Source of the DNA: Takakia lepidozioides
Lineage: Eukaryota > Streptophyta > Takakiopsida > Takakiales > Takakiaceae
NCBI GenBank assembly: GCA_030704615.1
Contig: CM060731.1
Span: 16,306,001 to 16,370,000, forward strand
Reading direction: 5' to 3'
Length of the DNA: 64,000 nucleotides
The position numbers and the translations under genes are program-made. A model generated the notes under the pieces. The model saw only the letters and a program-made list of their open reading frames with translations. It was not told the DNA's origin and made no database searches. How positions within the stretch are numbered: position 1 is the first letter of the stretch; every line of letters begins with the position of its first letter. This document shows positions 23,115 to 35,271 of the stretch, piece after piece.

Positions 23115-26038
23115 ATGACGAGGCGTCGTTTATTGGAGAACACAGGGCCAAGGCAGCAGGTGAACGCGGAGACTGATTCACAAGAGCAGACCGAGACTGA
23201 GGCAGCGGCTGTGACACAGTCGGCAATAACAGTGCGCGTTGGAAACCAGCCTGTGGATGCAGAGATGACTCGCAGGGAAACTGAATGAGGTGGAAGTACG
23301 AGGAACGCTGAACCGAGAGAAGGTCCAGAAACCCTAGAGCAGACAGAAATTCCAGCAGATGTGAGAGGGAAGAGGAAAGCTGCAGAAGGGGATCCAATTT
23401 CAAAACCTAAGAAGGCGCCAGTAAGTTTTCTCTAACTTACATTTCATTGTTGAAGATCTGCGTAGAGATTGAGTGGAATGTCCCAGAAAGGGATTGTGGC
23501 TACCGACCATCACCATGAAACAACGATGATTTGCTTTCTACTCCTCTGTTAAGGGTTTATAGTAGAATGAGTGGGTGACTGACGGTACCGTCATTCACTG
23601 TTGTTAAGATCATACAGTCTGTCTGATTGCGTTTCAAGCAATCCTTCCTCTTCCCTTCTTTAGCAGGAACATGTGATTGAAGTCTACTGAATTGCGAGCG
23701 TCGTTAACGCCATTCGATTCTCCTCATGAGATTTATTTACCTATGTGTTTGAAGAGAGAGTGAGGGTCGGCATATTCAGTCATAATGTATTGCAATGCAT
23801 TTTCTTTGTATGAGGTTGAACAGATAGAGAAGTGGAAAGGCGGTACCGCCAATCAAAGATTTGAAGACCATACTGTAGATTCAGGTAGAGTATCGATTGG
23901 AAAGTACTCTCGACATAGACAGGAAACCGTGAATGCTTGCGACGGTAATCACAATGGAGTCAATCTGAATAATCTGCACTTACTATCCGCCCTAAACTAT
24001 ACTGAATGTTGTTGCCGCCAATCACTTACACATATATCTCATTACACAACACCGATCTGGCAGGTCCTTGTCTTTTGTGATTGTCGTTAACGCCGTTCGC
24101 TCTCGCTCTCGCTTTTGTTTTGAATTCGGCAGGATCAGCTTTGCTTGTGTAGATGGTTCTGAATTTGTTTCACACCATTCATTGTGAGTTTCGTCGAGAC
24201 AGAGTGATGGTCGTTACCGCCGTTCACTATTTGCACATTACTCAGTCAGATTTGAATGACATCGTGCAGAAAACTGTGAGGTCCAAGCCTACAGGATCAG
24301 AGGGGAAAGGATCTGGAGATGGGGACGAGTCTGGAAAAAGCTCAGAGAATAACGATGAAGCAGATGAATCTGAAGTGCACTACCTTGACAAGGTGAAAGA
24401 ACTCATGTCAAACTCTCAGGAGGTTATAAGGGACATGCTCGTATCTGGAGGGCGTCTGGACATCCCTCTGTGCCGGATGATATCTATGCATGTTGTGCGT
24501 CCACCCCTTTCCCATGACATAACAAAATTAGAGAGTGATTTCGTGCATGGATACAGACTTGGTGCACAAGTTTTTTATGTGTCACTGACGGATATAAATG
24601 GGAAAAGCACATTAGTGTCTCCAGAGATCAGTGATACCTGGGATGAGTGATGGAAAGTTGCCAATGAGGAGTTCGAGCTGGGCCTCATGATGGGAAAAAA
24701 CACCCAGCAATTCTGCAACCACATGTTCTACGTCTGGGATGGCAACCACCGATTGCTGGCATGGATGAGATATATCCAGAAACACCATGCGAAAGACAAA
24801 GACAAGCATGTTGCTGTGGAGGCAATGGTTTTGGATCCAGGAAACGACATCGCTAGGCTTCTTATAACTATGCACGACGTGAACAAGTAAGTCATCCGAG
24901 AGATTTCATTCCCTCTGTAGTGTTTTGTTAATCCCAAAAAAACAGTGTTAAGGAATGCAATGTTTCCAATGTTTTTGCAGATCGACAGAGAAATCGCATG
25001 TGACAACAAGCTTGGTCCACACACTATTCCGAATTCAGAGGATTGGTCTGATGAAGCTGGATGATTTTCGGACAGTACTCCCCCCCAATATAATCAAGAA
25101 GTGCGAAATAGGAAGAGCTGCACGCACTTGGTATTCTTTGACTCGAGAGGCGTTTCTGGAGTACATGTATGCGGTAAGCCCGAGTTTGTACTCAGTTTAC
25201 TTTTCGAATACATGTTTGTAGTCCCTTCGGTGCTAATCACTATTTGAATCAATGCAGCAAGAACTGGCAGAGGCAGCTGAGAAGAGAAAATCCGAATATT
25301 ACCGCACTACACCAGAGGAACTAAGGACATCAAAGGGTGTGGAAGCAGCAATAAAAAAAGAGCTTGAAATGCGAAGAACCAAATTGATGTCCGCCTTCGG
25401 AAAACAGCTTAGAATAGTAGATCCTGGACTTGGTTCTGAGTTCCTTCAGCAGATCAAATCTCACTATGACAAGCATGTGCATCCGGAGATGCAGCAAGAG
25501 AAATTGCACCGGTTGGCCATATCCATGGTCGACCCACAAACAAAAATAAGGTGGCTGGAGATATTGAACTCAGATCAGACAGTAAAGGACTTGAATCAGT
25601 TCCCAAAGAGCACCATACAGCCTGACACAAAGGTGGAAGGAATAAGTGATTTGGTGTTTGATAACTGGCTCCACAAGGCTACATTTTGGAGTCAGGTGTG
25701 TATTCAAATAAGCCGTTTTCTTTTCTTCAATTATGTGATGAGTATCTTATTTGCAATACTGACAAATATAAAATTTGCAGCTCGAAAAACGTGCCGTCAT
25801 TGTGCTGGATCAGACTTTGAAGGACTTGAACATTTCGATTGTTTCCCCTCCCCAAATGTCATTGGAGGCATACATAAGGAAGTGGAGAGGTCTCACCTGG
25901 AGATACTATTTTTTCCGGGAGTTCTCCAAAGATGGTAACATTTTACGGTCCAACGACTTTGACAGTCAGGTTGGAGGAGAGTGGGCCATGATGAAATCAT
26001 CAAGTTCAATGCTATCCACAACTTCAGAGTACATATAG
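23115..26038 (+). pseudogene. Five-exon gene with ParB/sulfiredoxin-like DGNHR domain; two in-frame TGA codons
   Basis: I could join five blocks by GT-AG splicing with matching phases: 23115-23419, 24246-24887, 24981-25173, 25259-25695 and 25782 onward (to 25967 at a possible donor, or 26038 by read-through). The first part is acidic and basic low complexity with an NLS-like KPKK. Exon 2 has LDIPLCRMISMHVVRPPLS and then FYVWDGNHRLLAWMRYI. The DGNHR/A motif with a preceding strand resembles the nucleotide-binding motif of ParB/sulfiredoxin-fold proteins; this is a motif resemblance only. Exons 3-5 are long and helical and are not recognised. TGA codons interrupt exon 1 (23286-23288) and exon 2 (24648-24650), each inside otherwise continuous protein-like frame. 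Function is unknown. It could be a lineage-specific gene family or the cargo of a large transposon. Confidence 0.5.
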
Positions 26039-26577
26039 GTCCTTTCTTAGTCCCATACATCTCCTCCATGTCCACAAAAATATGTGTGGCAAATTTACGC
26101 GGCGTGTTGGATCCCAGCTCAAAATCTGATCTTGGTCATCTTTTCGATGATGATGGAGGCATTGGTTGCCAAAACTCATACCCCGCCTAATATGCCCACT
26201 GATCTCGCTTGTGCTCATATTGGCACCAAGCGTCAAATCACACGTTTGCATTTAGTTTCCTTACATTAAAATTCCCACTGATTTTTTATTAACGTCAATT
26301 GCCCTTGAGTCTTGATAAAAAAATGGCAGAACAATGGTAATAACTTAACAAAGATACAAAGTCTTATCTTATTGTTTGCAATACTTGTTACTAAGAAAAT
26401 ATATCCACTAAAATATCATTTTGCATTCTTTAAGATCTAGGAATTTCCTTCTGTGAATTTACGGCCTTCTTTGTAGGATTTATTTCAACTTGATTATTGA
26501 ACAATATTAAACATGGGGATGCATCTCTTCTTAGAAGTTGTGAAAACATGATGTCCGATTTTATCAATGAATTTCAA

Positions 26578-27377
26578 CTCCTCATAACATCTTTTGCACT
26601 GCGCGTTCAAATGTGTGTGTATTTTGAACCTCCGACATTCCCCAATACTAGAGGGTCTCTAATCCTTGGCAATCTCGACGATGATATTAACTGGCGGCCT
26701 TGGAAAAGTTGAAAATCGAAGATGAAAGTTTTTCCTCATATTATCTAATTGCACCAAACACTCAAATATGTGCCCACTATGAACTTTGAACCTCCAAACA
26801 TTCCCCAATGAGGGTCTCTAATCCTTGATAGAGCTCGATGATGATATTAACTTATGCAACATCTGAAAAACAAAAAATCCAAGATGAAGGCTCTTCGTCA
26901 CAACATCTTTGTACTACATGTTCAATGCCCTTGTCTGAAAGAAATCATCAAGCCAGGAATGACAGCAATAAAGCAAGATTGAAGGCAACCGACATTCCAT
27001 GGCGACAAGCTGGTGTGGCCCTGAAGCTCCAACCGTCAGAAGCAGGGCCGGGTGTGTTTGGATTGTAAGGTGATGGACTGGGACTGATTCCTCCAGATCC
27101 ATAAAAGGGAACTGCCTTGCTTTGAAAAGACCACGAAAAGACCTTGTGGTGGACGATTCCACTCCCGGTGGCTGCTGAGAAGCCCACGAACATGTACTGA
27201 TTGAGGACGGTTGACAGATCTTGGTTGACTGAAAGAAGTGGCTGATTTGGCTTCATGAAACTTTGATTCTGAACCTCCAACATTCCCCACGCTGGAAGGT
27301 CCCTAATTCCTGGCAGAGCTGGATGATGATACAAACTGGCGGCGTTGGGAAAAATAAAAAATCCTAGATGAATGGCG
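26578..27377 (+). repeat. Degenerate tandem repeat, about 155-bp unit, interrupted
   Basis: The words GAACCTCC(A/G)ACATTCCCCA, GGGTCTCTAATCCTTG and GATGATGATATTAACT recur at about 26635, 26790 and 27272. Between them an ACATCTTTTGCACT-like segment recurs at about 26587, 26740 and 26902. This gives two neighbouring units of about 155 bp and a third unit split at about 26940. The third unit resumes at about 27267 after an inserted stretch that encodes a lectin fragment on the other strand. Copies are roughly 70-80 percent alike by eye. Confidence 0.6.
27050..27262 (-). pseudogene. L-type lectin receptor kinase fragment
   Basis: Leftward translation gives PLLSVNQDLSTVLNQYMFVG, then FSAATGSG and VHHKVFSWSF. 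This is the C-terminal strand pair of legume-type lectin domains (usual form: LSxVLxxYMYVGFSASTG, then HxVxxWSF) as found in L-type lectin receptor-like kinases. A Ser/Pro-rich piece follows, where the juxtamembrane region would begin. The sugar-binding N-terminal part, membrane segment and kinase are absent. The fragment sits exactly inside the split repeat unit at 26940-27266, so it was probably carried in as filler or by a transposon. Confidence 0.6.
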
Positions 27378-28746
27378 CCCATCTTAATTTTGAATCTTTA
27401 AGGTAGAAGCGTTAGTCTTAGTGGCTTCATCCTTTGGATCTCTTGGCTGTCCCTTTGTACTATTTATAGTGACACCCACTAGGTTTATATTTCCTCGTTT
27501 AATTTAAGCAACAAGAGGGATACTAGGTGCTATTTTCATTAATTAAAAAAAAAAAACCCTCTGGAGTAGATGTTTCCTGTGAGGGTTGGAAGGGTTGTAG
27601 GGGACTCTTCTCTCTACCATGCCATTTTCATTCTTGCCTCCTCCAAAATCCTTCAATTGGATTAGCACTGCCTCTTCTCTTGCCCCTTTGCCCCTTTCTG
27701 GTTTATAAAAATAAAAATAAAGTAAAAAAATTACGGCATTTCTAGGAAAATTTCCTTAAAAATATACTTCAATTTCCTCTGAAGGTGTGGTAATGTACAC
27801 GTACAAGTACGTATACGTATATACGGCGTGGGGCGCCAGGCTTTCCCTCCAAATGCAAATTCCCGCCATCCCTCGCACTCTCGCACTTGATCACTGCCTC
27901 GACAGCGCCCTGCACAGTGGAGATGATGCTGCTTACCCTTCTTTTCCCAAGTGCACTGCTCTCTGAGGTGATATGCTTTGCATTTGGCTGTGCATTTGTG
28001 AGAGCATCTTGATGAATTCGAACTGGATTTGAACAAGAAGGCGAGACCTATGCAATGAGCTCTGTAAGAATGCGGGCGATCTGTAGCAGCTGGAGAGGAT
28101 GACATTTGACCAGAAGCTAGGAGAGGTATTCGCTCAATTGTAAAACCCGGTTGGTCCCCATGGGCCCTCCAATGCGGAGCAACCAGCGGTCAGTGTTTCA
28201 AGCTATCGCAATGCGAGAAGTGTGCCCATACAAAGGTAAAATTCCAGAACTCCTCTGCACGGTATATGCATCGACCTCCTTGTGGGGGAAGCTAAATGTT
28301 GCGAACGTAGTATCTAGAGCTGATGTAAGGCTAGGACGGTGTGTATACGTGCATGTGGCTGCTTCAACAAGCTCCAGACTTAGAACAGCATGTGTATTGT
28401 TGGGAAGCTTCAAACCTGCCCGAGGATCCTTCTATCCCTGTTTCTGTCTGTCTGTGAGATTGAAGCTTTGTCAAACTGGATTAAGTCCCACGGCATTAAC
28501 CCCGATAGGATACTCCTTTACGAATGAGCGAAAACCTCATATTGGTGAGGGTGTTACGTCTACAATACTTTCTGTGGTCCTCTTCTGGACCATTCCTTGG
28601 TCTGCAGCAGTCCCCGAATCGCAATCCCCGCGGTGAGAATCTCTAGTGATATTGGCCGCCCAATTTGACCGTGCATTTTGAATTCTTACGCAACATGTGT
28701 TCTATTGTAATGTCAGCGACTGCCCATAGGATATTCTATTCCTCTT
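27378..28746. other. Upstream region of the CDT2 gene
   Basis: The region has an A-tract and AT-rich sequence to 27780, a short CGTACAAGTACGTATACG microsatellite-like run, and GC-rich sequence after 27830. A candidate first exon lies at 28172-28235: ATG CGG, ending CAAAG|GTAAA in phase 1. It would join 28730 (CCATAG|GA) in frame and give a longer N-terminus of about 27 residues more. I cannot tell which start is used. Confidence 0.4.
27860..27867 (+). promoter_or_regulatory. E2F-like site TTCCCGCC
   Basis: TTCCCGCC matches the E2F core consensus TTSSCGSS. CDT2 and other licensing-control genes are often E2F targets in plants and animals. The position is about 300-900 bp upstream of the possible starts. 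A single 8-bp match is weak evidence. Confidence 0.25.
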
Positions 28747-31700
28747 ATGCTAGCCAGAGATGCATACTTGAAAATTGCGGACGATGAGGATGTTGCTGCT
28801 CTGTGGATTTCTGAAATCTTCAGAAAGTGGTATAATTTGCGTAGCCATGGCTTATATGCAGTGATGGGACGTCCAAATCTAGGAGAGTTTTCTTCAGAAG
28901 GGGGCTGCACAGGTTCAGGTGTGCTGACAGTGGAACCCAATGGTATTTCTGCTCCGCCACTGGCCAATGCCTATGGCAAGGTTTGTCATGAACGTTATGT
29001 GTGTTTTTCAACGTTAAAATCAAAGAGATGAGACTTCTCTTGAAGGGAGGGAGGGAGAAAGAGAAAGACAGAAGAAACAAAGTAAACTTTATAACGTCCA
29101 CAAGGGGCCACGAGGGCATGTGAGACAGGGTAGAACAAAGAAATGAGCAGCGAAGGGCCTCAAGCAGGTGCGCTTCGGATCTTCAAAGCTGCTAAGAAAT
29201 GGGAATCTCTAAAAAGACGAGCTCCTCAGGGACAGAACTTTATTTGTGGGTGGGAGGCCCAGAGACAGAAGTATAACAACATAGTAGAGCCACACAAAGC
29301 AAAAGGATAACTTATGCACTTCGTCTCCTCCTAAGTAGTGATACTCAAGTATCTGCGGTTCTTGTAGTTCTCTGGGCATGAGAAAACTAATTATGCTCCG
29401 TCTCTATTTCGCCTAGGCAGATCCTATCCTCAGGAAGTGTGTTATCACATCTCCCTGTCTCAATTTGGAGACCGGGAACCGACCCTAGAATTGCTCAAAG
29501 AATGTGCAGTGAAGAGTGGAAGAATGAAGAGAGAGAAACGTTAGTGGGGTGGAGATGTGGGGTAGGGATCTGGAGAAAGAGAGAGATGATTGCATTCTAC
29601 TGTGAGGATGGATCAGCTTAAGCATTGCTTGTGCAGAAGAAAGGAGATGGCCATTTGCTTGCTGTGGCGGACGAAGAAGGTTTTGTCAGCATCTTCAACA
29701 CTTGCCGCCAGTTACCTACAGCTATAGACTCCGAATTTGAAACAGGTACAATTCTTGTTCAGGTTTCATTTGGCACCCTGATTTCTGGTTCAGGAAAGCT
29801 CGAGTATCCATGCCCACCATTCTCCGTGATTTGTGACAGTGTTGAGCATGATAAATACACTGCAAAAGCGGTCTCCAATTTTCGCTTGAGCTGCTAATCA
29901 CCAACTTGACAATACAGGTGGAACCTGCTTATACCACGTCTTTGACTTGGCCACCAAACACCCATTGCTGCAGTGTCCTACAACATATATATCAAACAGA
30001 GCAGGTCTAAAGAAATAGTTAGGTTTCTGGAACTAATTCTCAGGCAAGAAGCTCTGGCTTCTCTCTCAGCTGAGCTGTGATTGTGGTTGAGGGCCCCACT
30101 TTACAGTTATGTTTTCTTCTAGTTCCCATTTGAGCAAAAGCACCCAAACCCAAACTATCCATACATAATCCTCAATCACAATGCTGCCAAACCAACAAAG
30201 CTGCACACCAACTCTCACCTAGGGGAGTCGAGCTAAACTACCTTCCAAGAAATGCAAGATGAAGAATTTTTTTGGCTCTTGGCTGAGTTGAGACAATGTT
30301 GAAAGCTGTTGCCCTCCTCGGGTCTGAATCCTGATGTGCTGCATGTCTGTGCGTTTTAGCACATTCATGTCTTGTTCCTGAACTTCTTGTTTACTACTAC
30401 ATCACAAGTCTTGGTGAAGATATATTTATGGAGGCCACATCTCTGGATGTGTCCCACCTAAGTACCATACGCCCACTATGACTTTCATAAAACAGAGCTA
30501 CATCCATTAGACCTGTGGGAACTTGTTAGGTTGTTAGAGGACTAGGGACATCCACTGTTCCTCCCTCAGCAGCTTGTATCGAGATTGTTCGCAGGGAAAT
30601 GTCGATTGGCGTTGTGGATGGCGCATATGAATGCCATTTTTGATGTTTGTTGGATGCGGGTATGTCACTATTCTTTCCCTACAGATATTGATGCTATCAT
30701 GCAACTCCTAGAGGTTTCCATTCTGAGCCAGCATCAGTTCAATTTTCTGTCCTTGATCCAAAATCTGCAATGGTGATTCCATGCAGGATGATACTCGCAT
30801 ACTGACAGCATCAGGAGACCAAATGGTACGCATCCTTTTTAATATGTCTCCATATTTGTTTAGCTTTTGATTCAAAGCCCAATCTGATCAAAAGTGGGCT
30901 TGCTCTTTATGTCACACATGTTGCAAGATGAACCATCCTGTGTGGAAATGACAGTTTCGTTGGCATGCACCCTGAGTCATGTACTAGAAGACCGAATTGC
31001 ACATGCAAGCGCACCCCAGCTCCTTCTGCAGAATATGTACCTCACAAATTAGAAACCATTCTGTAATTTGACTTGACCCTGACCAGTTGCCTGCCTCAGA
31101 AGTATCTAAGTTCCTCTCAACTTGTATCTGTAAGGCCTGCCTCCTACTGCCTCAGGAGAAAAGAGTTGAGCACTCAACTGAAAATCTTTTGTTCTCCCAT
31201 GTACAGATCAGACTGTGGGATGTAGAGGCCCATAAAGAAGTGGGAGTCATGAAAGGCCACTCTGGAAGTGTGAAATCTCTTTGCACTCACCCTTCTGACT
31301 CAGGTATGCTGTTCTCTATCCCACTGAACTTTCTTTGTTGGGGCAAAATGAATCCTCCGTCATTGCAGTTTCACTTCCAATTTTCTTGAGCATTTTGTCG
31401 GAGACGGACAAAAAGAATTGTAAATGAAATGAATTGGTGCTCTACAATGTCCACAGAAAGCTCAAAGAGCTCATGGGAGCATGCAACAAGGAAAAGAGGG
31501 CCTCCACAAGCAGCTCAAAAATAACTATTGCTCAAGGGATTCAATGCCTTGTGCAGACATGTTGCTACGCATTTCTGATCCTCACAATGGAACATCTCTG
31601 TAAGAATGGACTTCTAAAGTCCAGTGGAAACCCAAAGAGCTTTTGGAAGAAGAGCATGTAACATACAATGAAATTTCCTCTTGCTTACTTTGGCACCCTA

Positions 31701-34700
31701 GGTATTTCCTGAGATAATCAAGTAATGAGCCATGCTTGTGGGGTACACAGATCTCTTTGTATCGGGGTCAAGGGATGGGAGTGTTGCCTTTTGGGACCTC
31801 CGGGCCTCTACTACCAATGGATGCTCACGGTAGGCAAGTTTCACATTGGTGCATGTACAACTATGAGTGGATTTTACTGTTCTCTTTACGGCCGAGTATT
31901 GTAGATTGTCTGTTCTTGATTCAAGGAACTTTCAGCTTTCCTTTGTGCAAGTAGTGGATGCACATAACCATGTCCATCGAAATGTGTCAAACTGACTCCG
32001 CTCACAATTCATTTCTGGAGGCAGGCCCGTGGCATCAATTGACAATATACACATGGCCCCAAGAAGCAAGCACGTGCGTCGCTCCAAGGTATTGCCCATT
32101 TATTTACACCTTAAGTGATTGACATCAGGCCAATCCTGTCATGCGACCCTGTGAGGTAGTAGAGTTGTGAACACATGCCAACTTTTGGAGAGGAGTAGCC
32201 ACTCATTGTGTATGTTTCAATGCAGGGAGGCACACACAGTGTGACTGCAGTGCTGTATCAAAGAGACGAGCTTGTACTGGCCACAACTGGTTCTGTAGAT
32301 GGGTGTGTTCTATCTACTTACAACTTCCCTATGTGTGCTTGCATATGAATCTGGGGGGGTGGTGGAGGTGTAAAACTATCAACCTAAATGAGGGTATCTC
32401 TCCCTTCCTGGCTTTGCACCCTGCAGGAAACATGTAGGTCAGGCAGCAGGCTTTTAATAAATTGGAATACGGCGAACAACAGGGCAAATCATCCAACAAC
32501 TGTAGGTTGAGACTTGAGACAGATGTTGATTAAAGAGATAGACAGTCAAGAGATTGAGATATGGGGGGGCAAACGATTGTCTAGGGTAAGATCGTGTCAT
32601 TCACGTAAGTAGTGGTTTCTGTTGCAGGGTGGTCAAATTTTGGGACACAAGGAAGCTGAAGGGCCCGGTGGCTCAAACTCCACCTCTACAAGTAAATGGG
32701 ATCAAAGTAAGTTTTGGTCTGTGTCCCAGGAGTAAAACATCCTCACATTGTAGTCTTTGTGGTTGCTGCTTCATGCTGTGGGCCCTACAATTTTAAGCAT
32801 TCGTGTGGCAATCTTAGTCAGTCACGCTGCCTGCAGGAAAGTCCTACCATATGAGGCCACTCCATGTTTCTAATTTAGGATTTAGTACCAAAAAGGCATG
32901 GCCATATTCTCACCAAATTCGTATGGCTCATAGATAATGGCCTACATATGATCTGAAGAACTACCTGAAGCCTGGGTGCCAGGCAGAAACTAAGAATAAT
33001 CTTAGATCTGTACAGCAGGTTGACCAAACTGGGAAAAGCAGGAGGCCCTTTTTGAAAGCCTAGAACAGAGTGTCACTGCACCACCTCTGCCTTAGTTTCA
33101 GAAGCTTAAGACAAAAGCTGTTAAGAAGCTCTGCAGTGAGCCTTAGCTTAAATAGATGCCAAGGTCAAGAAGAAATCTGGAACCCAGAATCAATGTCACT
33201 TTAGAGGTAAGTCCTACTAACGTAGCAAGTCTCCCCTCGAGTGGGCCTGCATTCTACTCTTCTCCAATATGCCCGCCCTCTATCTTCCCCTTTCCTGTGC
33301 CAACCAATGTGGGCCCAGGGTCTATGGTCGTGAATCTCAAGAAAAATCTAATGAAGCTTTTCTTCCCTAAATTAAGGTCACTGTCATAAGCCAAATAAGT
33401 AGAATATCACTTGCTTCTCTCCTGCATATTATTGATTGGATGGTGTTGCTGGTGCTAGGGGGGCCGGATGCATGGCATCACAAGCCTTTCACGAGATCCA
33501 GCTGGCACCCGTCTCATTGCCTCTTGCACTGATAACAGGTCTGTAATTTGAGTTTGAATATCAGCAGTTTGATCATTAGCACCAAAGAGAATTTTGGTGT
33601 CGAATGGAACGCTGTAGATTAAGTTTTGTCTGTCCATGGTGATGCCTATGTATACGTTTAATGTTGAGGCTGGAAGTCGTGAGCGATTGGTCAAATTCTC
33701 ATCCATGACTCAGCTTGGGTCATGGTGCATTCAAATTGTTGATGACGCAGAATCTACTTGTATGACGGAACACATCCGGAGAAAGGTGCTATGTCTAGCT
33801 TTGCTGGCCATGTCGTGGACTCTTTCTACATCAAGGTTCACTTCTTCCATATTTGATTACACTAGCTTCAATACCAGGTCTGGTGATAACTGTTATTGCT
33901 CGGAGGGATTGTGCATGCTGTAAATTCAATGTAGCGGGAAGGATAAGCAAGACATTGTTAATATTGTTAGATCAAGCTAGCATGCAATCATCAGGTCTTC
34001 TGAGCCTACTTGGGTATTTGGGCGGAAGCAGGCAGCATTCAGTCCTGACGGAGATCACATTTTGAGTGGATCTACAGATGGCAATGTCTTTGTGTGGCAG
34101 GTTCGCTCATTTTCTAGTCTTCATTTCCTAGTACTGTGCTCTTAACGATTGTCTGGCCCTGAAGCTTGAAATGATGTTGAGGTTCTGCAAGAGGTCCTTA
34201 ATACTAGAAGGCAGATAGAGAAGTGGCAGTGGCAAGCACTGAAATCTCCTTAAGAAAGCTCTTTTGCAATGTTATTGGCACAGGTGGACAAGCCTAACGA
34301 ATCTCCTGTGATTCTCAAAGGCCACACAAGCGAGGTAACTGCAGTGGATTGGTAAGTTCCATTTTCTATTATTCCAACCTTTAGTTTTCTTACAATGGAT
34401 GGGTGTCATTCGTAGCAAATGATCTCTTGGACTCAAGAGGCTATGTAAGTTTTGTTGCTGGCCAAAAATGAGTTTGCTTGAAGCGATTCGTATCTAAAAG
34501 GAGTGTCTGACTGTTATATGAACATGAATGCAGGTCTCTGTCAAGCTTCCACGGGATTGCAACCTGCTCTGATGACTGCACAGTATGTCCAAGCTCTCTT
34601 TCTCCTTCTGGATACTTTCATAATGTAGGAGAGGGTGAAGGGAGGCTAGAATCAACAGGCTTCAAATTCATCTACTCTGCTGGTTTACTCTTGGGTTGAG

Positions 34701-35271
34701 TATTTTCTCAAAGAAGGAAGTTGGAAGTGTGTGGCGTATAGCTTGCAACTGATGGACATGTGTAGACTCTCGTTATGAAGCCTGCCATTCACTGATGCAA
34801 AACGTTGGCAAAATGTTGAACAAACAGGTACGGGTATGGAGTATTAAAAAGCTTCGGTTTACAAACCTGGAGACGTCCCCACATGTTCTTCGGAGCATCC
34901 CTCCGCAGCCTTGCTCATCATCTCCTCAAACCTCCCCAAAGAAGGGGCATACATCAGTAGTACATAGGACTGGAAACCTGCAGCCGGAAGTCGACAACGA
35001 TCAGTATGGAACTAAGATATCAGCACTCGAGGCATTAGTCGAGAATAAGGAGAATGCTTGCCCCTGTTTCAGCAAAGAAGCGGCAGTGGGTGTTCAAGGT
35101 AGCCATGCATTGACAGAGGACGTGAATGCACTTTTTCTCTCGCAGAATTTTCCCAATTTATGCGAAAAATCCAAGTCTGGTACTCTCCAGGCCATGTGGG
35201 CGAAGTCTGAAAGTCTGCTTCCGAAAAGGCGACGAACCATATTGCACTATTTCAGTGCTCCTAATTCATGA
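28747..35271 (+). CDS. CDT2: DENTICLELESS/CDT2-type WD40 protein, CRL4 substrate receptor
   Basis: Fifteen exons join in consistent phase: 28747-28980, 29637-29745, 30595-30659, 30787-30825, 31207-31303, 31751-31829, 32025-32088, 32226-32302, 32628-32706, 33459-33538, 33751-33835, 34032-34100, 34284-34351, 34534-34582 and 34828-35271. They give 545 residues. Diagnostic plant CDT2 segments are [108 protein letters not shown] and [11 protein letters not shown]. Two WDxR motifs (FWDLR, FWDTR) are the DDB1-docking boxes. Known role: CRL4-CDT2 ubiquitylates CDT1 and similar proteins on chromatin-bound PCNA in S phase. The last exon encodes a disordered tail ending [15 protein letters not shown], like the C-terminal PIP-type motif of animal CDT2. 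Start is uncertain (see upstream entry). It converges with the next gene. Confidence 0.9.

Noticed and set aside
23286-24650. TGA codons read as selenocysteine or reassigned stop
   Set aside because: No selenocysteine-insertion element seen, other genes end normally at TGA and TAA, and nonsense decay is simpler.
33616-33711. Possible CDT2 exon ([12 protein letters not shown]-like)
   Set aside because: Joining 33538 directly to 33751 restores the conserved NRIYLYD block in perfect phase, so this piece is intronic.
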